DNA of 64,000 bases, from assembly GCF_004193775.1 (NCBI RefSeq), contig NC_041006.1, positions 27,414,566 through 27,478,565 on the forward strand, written 5' to 3'. The DNA comes from Glycine soja (Eukaryota > Streptophyta > Magnoliopsida > Fabales > Fabaceae). Below the pieces are notes generated by a model that was not told the origin of the DNA, ran no database searches, and saw only the letters and a list, made by a program, of their open reading frames with translations. This document shows positions 35,223-46,805 of the stretch, in pieces; the stretch's first letter is position 1, and each line of letters starts with the position of its first letter. The translations under genes and the position numbers were made by a program.

Positions 35223-36317
35223 TGTAGATGCAAATGCCTTTGGTGTTTTGATGATGATCATGATGATATGATGCAATTGATGCAAATGGGCTTTTCAAGA
35301 TTAAATTCAAGACAATACTTCAAGGTTACAAGTCACAACATCAAGATGATCACTAGTATATTAGAAAGGGAATTCCTAATCGAATTAGCAAAAGGTTTGG
35401 CCAAGTAATTTAAATTAAAAAGTGTTTTTCAAAGGTTTTACTCTCTGGTAATCGATTACCAGAGGATGTAATCGATTACCAGTGGCCAAATATGCTTTAC
35501 AACAGCTACTAAAATTTGAATTTAAATTTTAGACTGTGTAATCGATTACACAATTTTGGTAATCGATTACCAGCAGTTAATAAACGTTTTAATTCAAATT
35601 TTAAAAGCTGTAATCGATTACACAATTCCTGTAATCGATTACCAGACAAGATTTTCAGAAAAATCTTTCTAAGAGTCACAACTTCTCAAAGGGCCTTTTC
35701 ATGACCACCAATGGTCTATATATATGTAACTTATAACACGAATTTACTCAGATTTTTTCAGAACAACAAGTGTTTATCCTCTCAAAGATCAAAATCATAT
35801 TATCCTCTTAAGAATTCCTTGGCCAATTCAGTTGCAATTCATTAAGGAATTATTTGAGTGCTCAATCTGTAAAATCTATCTCTTTCTAGAGAGATTCATT
35901 CTTCTTCTTCTCCTAATTTTCTAAGGGATTAAGAGACCGTGGGTCTCTTGTTGTAAAGGAATTCTAAACACAAAGGAAGGATTGTCCTTGTGTGTTTAGA
36001 ACTTGTAAAAGGAATTTACAAGATAGTGGAACTCTCAAGCGGGTTGCTTGGGGACTGGACGTAGGCATAAGGGTGTGGCTGAACCAGTATAAATCTGAGT
36101 TTGCACTTTCTCTTCCCTTAATCTCCTTTATTTATTATTGCTTTATATTCATATTCAAATTGTTTTATTTGAATCAATATTTGAGAAGTTCATTGTTAAG
36201 GGAATTTTATAACTTGAATAAAAAGTGAAATAGATTTTTAATTGGGGAAGTAGTTTGGAATATCTTAATTCAACCCCCCCCCCCTTTCTTAAGATATCTG
36301 AGGCCACTTGTCTAACA
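35223..36317 (+). mobile_element. Solo LTR C (1095 bp)
   Basis: It begins TGTAGATGC and ends GTCTAACA between CAGAG copies at 35218-35222 and 36318-36322. It carries CTGGTAATCGATTACCAG palindromes, a TATATATATG stretch near 35717, several hairpins, GAACCAGTATAAA at 36081 and a C-run near its end, the same layout as LTRs A and B. Sequence similarity to those is patchy, so it is a related but separate family. Its insertion breaks the envelope-like ORF. Confidence 0.92.
35931..36050 (+). repeat. Hairpin series in solo LTR C
   Basis: Four adjoining inverted repeats are seen: AAGAGACC/GGTCTCTT with loop GTG (35931-35949); 16-17 nt arms at 35962-36001, opening TTCTAAACAC and closing GTGTTTAGAA; CTTGTAAA/TTTACAAG with loop AGGAA (36002-36022); and CAAGC/GCTTG with loop GGGTT (36036-36050). 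An ACTGG/CCAGT pair follows at 36055-36089. Confidence 0.75.
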
Positions 36318-36959
36318 CAGAGGTATGGGAAGTGGAAGTCAGGTTGCTGTAGGAGAGGACACTCCATGTCTATGCAAGAGTGGTGAGATCTTTCCTCAGA
36401 AGCTTCCACGGGTGGCCCTCTGCATTCAGAACAAAACCCCTACTAGGGATGTAGAGCCGGGCAGCAAACTCTTGAGGATCAATCCTCATCATCGTAAATC
36501 TGGAATAGGTAGGTAGTGTCTCACCCTCCTCCAAAACTATTGGGGTCTCTAAGAAGGTATTCAGGCTGTCAGCATCAATCTTGATTAAATTTCCTCTTAC
36601 CTTCACTTGCTTAGGGCTCTGGTCTTCCGGGTTGTATAAGTTAGAATAAAACTCCTTCACCACAGCTACATCTATGCTTCCATCTTGGAGATTGGCGAGA
36701 CGTTTGTCCAAGTTACGCCTCTCCAACTTTGCCTTAAACTCGTCAAACTCGGTATGATAAATCTTAATATTCCTTTCCGGAAGGATCCTTCGATCCAGAA
36801 TGTTATCTGTGTATCGATTCCAGGCTTCCAAGGTTGGAATCTCCTGGTATCATACTGAGCTTGAGGCCTGAAAGCGGTGCATTTCCTTTTCCTGGATGCC
36901 ATCTGTAAAAGGAACCCAAAATTCACATTAGACCAAAATTTATTCAAGTTTAAAAACAG

Positions 36960-38480
36960 AAAATAAAAGCTGAAATTAACTATGTGCGCTTAGCTGGTTA
37001 CTTCTCGCTTAGCGTGCCCTCAGAAATATAACACTACAATTTAGCTCAACAGGGGCACGCTCAGCCAATTATGACAAAATTTGTTTCTGCATAATTGGCT
37101 TAGCGAGGTAGGTACTCGCTTAGCCAAGAGTAAGTTATTTCATACAGTGGCTTAGCGCAACAGGGTCACGCTTAGTCGAATCAAGGCCGCATTGAATAGC
37201 GCTTAGCCCACAATAGTGGCGCTTAGCGCACCCAAAACTTCACAAAATTTTTTTAAGTTAAGTGGCTTAGCGCAACAGACGCGCTTAGCCCAATGATTGC
37301 CGCAATGAATTGCGCTTAGCTCAAATATCCTTGGCTTAGTGCACAACAAGTGATCAGAAAATGCTCTAAGTTACCTGGGCTTAGCGAGTCGACACTCGCT
37401 TAGCCTCAAGTTTTGTCTCTTTCGAGGCTCTGGTAGCTCAGCACGCACAGTTGTCGCTTAGCCATGTTCATACCAGGTGATGAACATTCATATAAAAAGA
37501 TGAACTCGCTTAGCGCAACAGACGTGCTTGGCGAGTTCGTCGCATTTTCCATAAAAAACGCAGAAAATGAACTTCATTTTCTTCTCTTTTTAGGCCTCTA
37601 AAACGCACCTATCAAACATGCCAAATCATCAAAATTACCTACATAGTACAATCTTTCACAAAGTCCTAATTTTTATCTATTCTATTTACAATATAATCCT
37701 AAAAATTAAATTGCTAACCTAATGTCTTCTATCCTAAGGTATTAACAAAAGCAAAAGCACAAATGAAATGAGGAACTTACTTGGATCATAGGTGCTTCAT
37801 GAAGATTAACAGAAGATGCACGAAGAATGCACAAATGCAATGTGCAAATATTTGGGAGAGAGAGGTTGCAGGAGAGGCGTTTTAGAAAATCTGAGTGAAT
37901 GTGAGTGTAACTGCTGTTACGCTTACTTATCTGTTTTTCGACCAACTCCCTTAGCGAGTGCGACCGCTAAGTGAGTTGCGAGAGACGTTTGGTTTCTCAA
38001 TATGCTCGTTTAGCGGGCCGTTTCGCTGAGCCCAAGCCCAAATTTTGAAATTCAATTTTTTTTACTAGGCTTAGCGAAAGTAGAAGCGCTCAGCAAGTTG
38101 TGCAGATGAAAATTCTTACAACTCTCACTAAGTCGAGCTCATGGCCGGCTTAGCTGATATACTTCATGCTACATGCAGAGGGGTATGTGCTTAGCGCATA
38201 AGTGCACGCTTAGCGCTATCTAGGCCGCAAAGAATAGGGCTTAGCACAAGGTGACTGCGCTTAGCCACTAAACATGATGCACTTAGCGGATGGCTCTAGC
38301 TTAGCCCAATTTAGACTGAGCTGAATTTGGCTTAGCTCAGCCATGATCAGCTTAGCTAGCCCAAATATCTAAAGATGTAGGGGTTGATGCGCTCAGTGCC
38401 ATTATGACACGCTTAGCGCATTTGAATACATGCGCTCAGCCAGAGGGGCTGCGCTTAGCGAGAGGACTGTTTTTTAGAAA
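36960..38480 (-). repeat. Spacer packed with GCTTAGCG motifs
   Basis: More than 25 copies or near-copies of CGCTTAGCG or GGCTTAGCGA are spread over 1.5 kb between the end of protease and the envelope-like ORF, many facing each other. The same motif clusters in both LTRs (32500-32720 and 42280-42510). No coding sequence is recognised. Confidence 0.88.
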
Positions 38481-38683
38481 AATAAAATTTCTAAGTTAAG
38501 ATCAGTCCCCTTTTAAAAGAAACCCCTATATCTATCATTCAAAACAAGCTAATAAACCCTTTTTTCAATGATCACCAAGCAAATTCTAACTTATGTAATG
38601 CATGAAAATAGAACGAAAGTATTCGGCATTGGGTTGCCTCCCAGGAAGCGCTTCTTTAACGTCATTAGCTTGACGCTTTTACC

Positions 38684-40990
38684 TCAATGGGTGATATCCA
38701 CGTTGTCCTTTAACTTCGGGACCTCCTTACCACCCTCCATCACTTGCAAGCAGACATTCTGATCTGACATAGGCTTGTCTTCTTCAAATAGATCAAAATT
38801 GATCTTCAGATCTTCAAAACCCATTTCCAATGTCTTTCTTCCCATGTCAACTACACAGCTTGCAGTTAACATACAGGGTCGTCCCAAAATGATGGGAACC
38901 TCATGGTCTTCCTCCACATCCATGACCACGAAGTCAGCTGGAAAGACCATCTGCTTAACTCTTATCAGAGCATATTCAATTACCTCGTAAGACCTTGTGA
39001 TGGATCGATCAGCAAGCTGTAAAGTCATTCTGGTGGGCATGATTTCCAACTCTCCCAACCTTTTACACATGGAGAGTGGCATTAAGTTGATTCTGGCTCC
39101 TAAGTCAATGAGAGTCTTTCCCACTGTGACTTCACCTATTGAACAAGGAATAGTCACACTTCCAGGGTCCTTGTGTTCTGGTCGAAGGATCTTCTGTATC
39201 ACAGCACTATAGTTGCCTTCCACAACGATATTCTCCTGGTGAATGTATTTGTGCTTCCTTGTCAACATATCTTTCAAAAACTTTGAGTAGAGTGGCATCT
39301 ATTGCAAAGCTTCTCCAAAGGGCATAGTTATTTCCAGTTTCCTGAAAATGTCTAGGAATCTTGCCAGATGGCGGTCCTTATCTTTCTTGGATGGTACCAT
39401 GGGATATGGCACTTCCATACCCTTATCTGAAGCTTTTTCTTTCCTCTTTTCTCTTTCTTTTTCATTCCTACTCTTTTCTTCATCTTTATTTTTTTTAACT
39501 TTTTCTTTTTCTTCTTTTTCTTTTTCTTTTCCTACCTCTATTTCATTTTCTTGGTCTTTTATTTTTCTTTCTTCGACCATTATTTGTTTTTCCCCCCTCT
39601 GACTCATTGCATCAGTTACCTCATTCTTCTTTTTAATAGTAGTGTCCTTTAAAGGAGCATGCTCCTTCAAAGCAACAACATCCTTATCCTCAGCCACCAT
39701 AAGCTTTCTGCTTCTTGTTACAACAACTTTACACTCTTCTTTGGGATTCTTCTCAATATTTGCCCCAAAGTTGTTTGATGACTTCTCAGCTAACTGCTTG
39801 GCCAGTTGACCCACTTGAATCTCAAGGTTTTTCAGGGCTGACTTAGTACTCTTATGATTAGACATGGTCACTTGCATGAATTGAGCCAGAGTTTCTTCTA
39901 GTTTGGTAGTCCTCTGGAAAATATTAGGCCCTTATTGAGGTGGCCTGTTGGGAGGTCCACCCTGGTCCTTATTGAATTGATTACCAGGGTGTGATCTCCA
40001 TTGTCCTTGCTGATTGTAGGGACCTTGCTGGAAACCTGAGAATCCTCCTTGGTTGTATCCTTGCCTTTGTTGATTTCCCATGTAACTAACTTCCTGCGTT
40101 TGTTCTTCAAAAGGAATACAATGGTCGGATTCATGAGCACCACCACAAATGGTACAACCTGTAAGCTGCAAAATAGAAGACTATGAAGGTTGACCAGTAG
40201 AAAATTTAGTTGGCAACTTACCAATTGTTTCTGTTAAGATCTCAAGTTGCTTAGAAAGCAACTTATTTTGTGCCAACACAACGTCTTGTGATGATAACTC
40301 CAATAAGCTTTTCTTGGTGGGTTGATGCACTCTATCATGTAAAATAGCATAATGATTGGCATACATATTTTCAATCAACTCAGTTTCCTCCTCAGGGGTC
40401 TTCAGCTTTATCTTTCCTCTTGCTGAAGCATCTAACAACTGTTTGGTTTGTGGTCTCAGCCCATCTATAAACATGTTCAATTGAATTGGCTCAGAGGATC
40501 CATGTGTGGGAGTCTTTCTCAACAAACCCTAAAACCTCTCCAATGCTTCACTCAAGGATTCATCAGGGAACTGGTGAAATGATGAAATAGCAGCTTTCCC
40601 TTCTGCAGTCTTTGACTCGGGGAAGTATTTCTTCATAAATTTATAACCAACTTCCTCCCACGTCTTCAGACTGTTACCTTTGAATGAATAGAGCCATTTC
40701 TTGGCTTCTCCTGCCAAAGAAAATGAAAATAAATTGAGCCTAATGGCTTCATCTGGCATTACTGCAATCTTCACAGTGTTACAAATTTCTATGTACATTG
40801 CCAGATGTGCATAAGGGTCCTCATTTGGTAATCCATGAAATAAGTTCCCCTGTATCAGATGAATCAAAGAATGAGGATAGTTTATGTTGTGAGCTTGGAC
40901 TTCAGGACGCACAATACTTGTAAAGAATTGCGGCACTGAGCTACTAGAATAATCCTCAAGGGTAACCCTTTGCTGGTCTTCATCAACCAT
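38684..40990 (-). pseudogene. gag: Athila-like gag-protease
   Basis: Gag starts MVDEDQQRVTLEDYSSSSVP (40990) and has NNINYPHS-like and FHGLPNEDPYAHLAMYIEIC motifs, AGEAKKWLYSFKGNSLKTWE, LNMFIDGLRPQTKQLLDA and a knuckle-like CTICGGAHESDHC at about 40120-40160. A Glu/Lys-rich stretch follows (39600-39420). The protease has TLIDLGARINLMPLSMCKRL and VPIILGRPCM. The frame is kept across only four stops (about 40526, 40178, 39929, 39299). It ends in a normal stop at 38684, with no RT afterwards. Confidence 0.92.
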
Positions 40991-41338
40991 GACAGAGGCT
41001 TCTGGTAAGTATACAGCTGATTCCCTTGATGATAGTGAATCAAATGATTTAAAGTTAGAAGATTAAGCTTCTTCTTCAAGAATGGAAGCTACTTTCCTAT
41101 CTTGCAACAACTTCCTTCTCCTCTCGGCTCTGTTCCTTCTTAAGGTAGCTTCAATTTCCAAGTCCAGAGGAACTAGGTTGCCTGTGGGAGATCTATGCAT
41201 ACAAAATACTGATAGAAACAACAGTTATCCAATTCAAGAAGAAAATAAATATGAATCAAAAGCAAATATTCACAAATAATTAAAGAATAAAGAATCGACA
41301 CTTAAAGAACTGACTAAACTTTCCAAATAGAAAGAAGT

Positions 41339-41356
41339 TCCCCAGCAACGACGCCA
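41339..41356 (-). other. Primer binding site of the Athila-like element
   Basis: On the - strand TGGCGTCGTTGCTGGGG is close to the TGGCGCCGTTGCCGGGGA used by Athila-type elements, reported to pair with an aspartate tRNA. Confidence 0.85.
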
Positions 41357-41362
41357 AAAACT

Positions 41363-42720
41363 TGTTCGACGACCAGCAAGTGCACCGGATCGCGCAAGTA
41401 GTATAAAATGGTAAGAACCGAGTATCGAACTCTCGGGGAACTTGTTTTACATGGTAAAGTTGTGGTTCAATAAATAAGTGCCTTTGGATGAAAGTTGGGT
41501 CTCGTGTATGGACAGGTATGTAAACTAAACTATTCAACAGAAAATCACGTGAGTAGTGGTGTGTGAAGACAGATAAAGAATGTGTTGGTCTTCCTACTAG
41601 ATGACTGATGTAATTAAATATGTTCTCTACCTAACAATGTTTCTGTGTTCTATGTTGTCTCCTGGACTGCTAAACCTTGATGTCTCGTGCATGTTTAGCC
41701 TAATCCTAATCAAGCATCGTCCTCAGATCCCTCTTGTTGGACTAAACTTGACCAGAACCGCATTAAGACATACATACCAACAACTAGGTTACCGTACCCC
41801 GATCCCTCGCGAAAATACAATAAACTAGCCCCGTCCTATCAAGTTCTAAGGATCAAATCATTTCCCAACGTTGAATGACCCTAACTGAGCATGCATCTAC
41901 GTGATCAAGGTAAAAGCATACTAAAAATGAAGTACTGATAGCACAGAGAACACATGCAACATCATTAGATAGATATAATGAGTATTTACATCAAGTACCC
42001 TGTAGGAAGAACCAACTGAGGATTTAGCTCTCCATAGCAGGGAGACTTCTTTTACAACAAAGAGAAAAGAAAGTGAAAGATTGAAGAATTACAGGTAGTG
42101 GGGATGTCTCCTTCACCTCTAGAAACCTCACAATCACTCAAAATCTCATCCAATGATCTGCAAGATAGCTTCCTCTTCAAGCTCGATTCTCTCCAGTCTC
42201 TTCCATAGCCAAAACTCTCCAAAAAACTCAACCACCCCCTCCATATCGAGATTCAACTTTAAATAGGCAAGTCCGTTGAGAGGCACGCGCTTAGCGGAAA
42301 ATAGGCTCGCTTAGCGCATGTAAGTGACTTCTGGCTTAGCGCCAGTCATGTTCGCTCAGCCTGGAGGTTCAAGCGGTGCGCTTAGCTAATTGATTCTCGC
42401 TGAGCGCATCATGACAACTCATCTGCTCCAGGATCTTCTACGCGCTTAGCCATGAACTTCTATGCTTAGCGGATGGCTCGCTAAGCCAGATAATTGGCTT
42501 AGCGAGCGGCTCAAAATCAACACTTCCACAAACTTGCTTATTTAACTGGAAATTGAAATGGAAAGGTTATTAAATACACAAAAGTGGGATACTAAGTACT
42601 TATTACCTATATTTAACAAAAAGTAATTACAACACTACAAAAAGAACTGTAAATGGCAGGAGTCGAATACAATTTACACAGTTTTTTTACACAAAATTTA
42701 GTCGTATTAACCGACTAACA
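41363..42720 (-). repeat. 5' LTR of the Athila-like element (1358 bp)
   Basis: It pairs with 31607-32933. The two copies differ by a few indels and scattered substitutions. On the + strand the end is ACCGACTAACA, followed by CCATG. Confidence 0.93.
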
Positions 42721-42838
42721 CCATGTATCATAGGTATCAAGGAGGTATAAGAGTCATCTCGTTCGTGTTGATCCTGACCATGTACCATAAATCATGGTGG
42801 TTTAAAATCGTATTGATGCTGACCTATAACTAGATCGA
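42721..42838 (+). repeat. Tandem repeat of about 66 bp (right part)
   Basis: CCATGTATCATAGGTATCA and GACCATGTACCATAAATCAT continue the array of 31400-31606. The Athila-like element sits exactly inside one unit. Confidence 0.8.
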
Positions 42839-43592
42839 TCCTTCAGGAAAGGAGACCTAGTCTAAAAGCATTCAAGTATAAAGTGTAATTTGTCTTTCTA
42901 GGTCAAACGTTAAGGTTTATATAGGGATAACTAAATGATCTGATATTCACATAAATGTCTATCATACATGATCTCATATGTTGCCCCAATATTTATGGGC
43001 ACATATCACAGGTGGTTAAAGTCACTAAATGACCAAGGATTGAACAATGTACATAGTGGGGCATGTCATGTCACTAGTAGCATCAAAGCTTCGGTTGATG
43101 TTTAAGTGTAATAGACGACAAAATATCGACTTAGACCATTACTAGACGATGGCTGAGAGGGTTGAGGGGTTAAAAAACTAACATCAAAAACTTTTTTTCT
43201 CACCCAATGCTACGAATCATTTTCCCCATCAGACTTTTTGTCCTAGTTTAGAACAATGATCTTTTGGCACATTAGTGGACTCTCATGTCTGCTACCTATT
43301 GTTGTATTTTGTTCACTTCTTATTTTGTGCCTTAAACCTTTGACCAAAACACAAAAAGGGATTGTCATTGTCAAAAAGGCAGATTCTTGTTTGCCATGGA
43401 AATTAGAGGAGTGGCATTAATTTTCTATAGTCTCAACAATATCTTATAATTAAATACAAACTATGACCTAGTTTCAAAGAAAATTTTAACTCATTATATG
43501 AATATGTGATATAATTGGTCAATAACCCATATCAAATCCTTACAGCTAGCCTTGAGCTAGCCCTAAGGCCCCTTGCCACAACCAAATTAATA
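42839..43592. other. Intergenic DNA, nothing recognised
   Basis: No ORF with recognisable features, RNA gene or repeat structure was found. It may still belong to the old element that owned the tandem arrays. Confidence 0.4.
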
Positions 43593-43952
43593 CTACCTTT
43601 GATCTTATATATAAGAAACAATTATTTAATTCATCAAGACCAATAAAAATGGTTAGATATATTAGTTTTCATAAATTTTAATTTTATTCCAAGACTATCC
43701 ATGACATTAAATAGTTTAAGATATGATTATTTTTCAAAAGATAATTTTTCAACCAATGAGTATACCTTATTTTGTTGATAGCTCAATAAATGCACCCACT
43801 TTCATGGAAAAATGAGTGTATATCGTTAATAAGACATCACAATTAATTGGGAGTAAAAATATAATTTAGCAATAAGTAGATCTATGTTTCTTATAATCAC
43901 GACCAAGAAAATGTTGCATTTTGTTTCTTATATATAGGACCAGAGATAATAA
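43593..43952. mobile_element. Probable MITE (about 360 bp, Stowaway/mariner-like)
   Basis: The ends are inverted: CTTATATATAAGAAACAA on the left, and on the right its complement within TTTCTTATATATAGGACC. The outer bases (CTACCTTTGAT and, inverted, TTATCTCTGGT) pair imperfectly. TA flanks both sides. The interior is AT-rich without coding sequence. The exact ends are uncertain. Confidence 0.55.
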
Positions 43953-46407
43953 TAATTAATATTTTTTCTAGGTGTCTTCTTAAAAAACAATCTTATTCAA
44001 GACATTGTTGGACATTAAATGTAACACTTCTAATCAAAGATTTAAACCCTAGTTTGTCACGTTGTAGAAAATTGTTCGATGGAATTGGCTTGGACTTGGT
44101 TCAACAACAAAGATCTGATTCAGATCTAGTGACGGGCAATTGGAAGAGTTGGTGTAGAACGATGGAGAAGATGGACATGGTGGTAGTAGAGCACCTGCAA
44201 ACACTCTAATGCTCAAGTTAGTGTTTTGATATGAGAGAGCAGATAATATGAGATAGAGTTATTTCGTACCTCATAGTTCGTACCTCAATTTTAGGCAAAA
44301 AAGTTAGTTATAAAATTATGGTCACATGTTCTGTGTGACTCATTTGGAGTCACATGACACACATTTACTTGCTTGTCAATGGTGATACTCCAAAGTAGTC
44401 GGTCTACCTAGACTGAGTAGGCAATGAGATTTTCAATCCAGGTGGGTCCCTGACATGCTACTCCATAACCAACATTAACTTCTTTTATTAGACTCAACTC
44501 TAGTGTATTGATAGCTAATAATTAATATGCAATGGTTTTGCTAATAAAGATAGTAGTTAAAGAAAATATTCAAGGAATTAGTGAATAAAACTATATTAGA
44601 AATTATGGTAAAAATGTGTTAGTAACATTAAACGTTGTATTCTGTAAAAAAAAACATTAAACATTATATCTTTCATAAAAAAAGTTGATTGATTAATTAA
44701 TACCTTAATTAACCCATATGGTTGATGCAATGGTGTTAGGTCAACTGGATTCACTTGTCGGAAAACAATATATTTCGTGGAAGAAATTGTATTCAAATTC
44801 CTCTGAATGTAAAATTTCCTTGGATCAACAACAATTACACAACACGAGTAAAATTAGTCTTTAATCTAATGAAGTGAGAACATTCATAATCTCCTACCTA
44901 GATAAAAAATAATACCTCAAAGCACTATATATAGTTTTCTTCATTTGACCATGTAAAAGAAAGAATATCCCTTTGTGTGGCAACTACAGCACCAATTGTA
45001 GGGTGAAAAAATGGAGTGAGTGTCCCACTTGAACATGAGCCCATTGATATGTCAAACTTGAATGGGGCGAGCTAGTCAACCTTATGGCTACTAGTCAATT
45101 TGAGGCATGTTCTCATTTGCTTTTTGCCCTTTCCCTTAAGTCAAAGCTATGATTGAGAGCCACTTTTGATGGGTTTACACATTTAATATAATATTACAGC
45201 TTAGGTGGAAAGCAAAAAAGCATGCATCCTTCGCGGTGTGGTTATATCTTCAGTTCTGTGCGTGTTTTATTCTTAGTGCAATATCTACAAGCAGCTATAT
45301 TGCGACAACACATTTGCCAGTGGAAGGAAAATAATGGCCACTTATTGCTCTTTGATTTACATCCTACAGCAAGAGAACTCGTACGTGGAGCTTTTGCTTT
45401 GGCATGCCTAATCATCCATTTCGCATTATGATTTCCAATTGGCTCATTACTCTAGGTCAAGTGAGTCATGGCACTATGTTGAAAATAATAAGTTGGTCGA
45501 TCGAGATCTTCTTTCTTTCTATTCAATTCTTTTGAAAATAATAAGTGAGTCATGACACTATGTTGAAAATTGAATTAGGTAGGGTTAAAAATTAAAACGT
45601 GTAATCGTGTGCCTACCCGTATATGCATCGTATTATTGCCCCGAGTATAGCATATTAAGGGTGAAAAACATTTCATTAAAAAGGTAATTAAAAACTCAAT
45701 TGATTAGGTGATCCATGCATGAGAGACAGAGCATTGGGTTCGGATTGGGCATATTAATCTTGTAAACCCGATTTCTGGGCCCATTACAAACCTGATCGTC
45801 ATTGCTTGCTTGAGCCCCAAAAAACAAGTATTACTATTTTATGTGGATAGACATTTATGAGATAACATATTGTCGAATTATTGTAACATATAGTAGTATC
45901 ACATAAAGAAAAAAGAAAAAAGTGAATAAAAAGTATCGTGTCAAATAGATAAAGAAAGAAGGAAGAATAATTATATTGCTAAAGTGATGAACCCTCATAA
46001 TACCTACGGCATGATGTTTTAAATACTTTATTATTGGACACAATTCATATGAATATTTATCTAATTATCAATATCTTATTTCTTATTATTTAATGAATCT
46101 TAACCAATTTCTAATGATAAAAATATATAAATTTTTTATATATTATTATATTAGTATTTTTGAAAAATACTAGTAACACTCTCTCTAATTAATATTTTTA
46201 AGTTATTTTCTATTATTAGCGAAAACTTGTTTGAATATTACAAAATATTACGCATCTCACTCCTCTTTCTAATAAACTTAGTTATGATATATTTTATAGG
46301 TTTCAATAAATTATAATTAATAAAATGGAATATGATGAAAGAAGTGTACTTTTTAAAGTATGTGTTGCTAGCACTTCTTAATATTTTTAAAAAAAATTAA
46401 TATCAAG
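43953..46407. other. Intergenic DNA, nothing recognised
   Basis: AT-rich with short unsupported ORFs (for example 45222-45431). No exon, tRNA or repeat could be supported. Confidence 0.4.
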
Positions 46408-46410
46408 AGG

Positions 46411-46421
46411 CACTACTAAAA
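46411..46421 (+). repeat. Left terminal inverted repeat of the CACTA element
   Basis: CACTACTAAAA. It is the exact complement of 51110-51120. Confidence 0.92.
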
Positions 46422-46805
46422 CAATTTTTTTACGATGCGCATTCGACAACAATTCCCAATAACCATCTTAATATGTAAGGGGGTGACAATTATGTAAATA
46501 TGAGATTTTTAACGAAGACGATTTTATAAAAAACTGTCTTAGAAGAGAGAGGAATATTTAATAACCCACCCGACATGTCTTTCCCTCTACTCTCTCGCAC
46601 TTAGGGTTTCCAGCGAGTGAGTGATTGGAAAGATGCAAATTGGGTCACGACGCTCTCTTCTCCACGTGCAAACTCGTCCACCGCAACGACTTGGAGGATG
46701 TCCGACGACACCCTTTTTCACATCGATAGAGATGAAGTGAGAGACAGAGAAGAAACCATTTTCATTTCTGAGAAGCCATTTTAGAATCAGATCTACGAAC
46801 CAAAA

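Larger units (their letters stand above)
34217..36902 (-). pseudogene. Athila-like envelope-position ORF, interrupted
   Basis: The start at 36902 (MASRKRKCTAFRPQAQYDTR) leads, after a one-base shift near 36840, into MEAWNRYTDNILDRRILPER, VAVVKEFYSNLYNPEDQ and RGNLIKIDADSLNTFLETPI. Solo LTR C splits the gene at 36317/35223. It continues with MDRARLVYRLVTGMDMNIRA, SSRLGFPTLITAICRARGV and a tail rich in proline, alanine and threonine with VDPPTPIMEMPEDP-like repeats. It resembles the 'putative plant transposon protein' family and stands where Athila elements have an envelope-like ORF. Stops at about 34795 and 34488 break the tail. No membrane segment is evident. Confidence 0.78.
31607..42720 (-). 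mobile_element. Athila-like Ty3/gypsy element without RT, RNase H or integrase
   Basis: LTRs lie at 41363-42720 (5') and 31607-32933 (3'). A TGGCGTCGTTGCTGGGG primer site adjoins the 5' LTR, and a TTTGGGGGAGTT polypurine tract adjoins the 3' LTR. Gag-protease (40990-38684) is followed at once by sequence containing CTTCCTGGGAGGCAACCCAA, which in Athila-type elements lies after pol. Pol is therefore absent. An envelope-like ORF follows at 36902-34217. The element is non-autonomous and would need enzymes from a related one. Confidence 0.92.

Noticed and set aside
46600..46800. Possible host promoter and 5' exon before the kinesin fragment
   Set aside because: It lies inside the CACTA borders; it may be captured leader sequence but there is no evidence of an intact gene.
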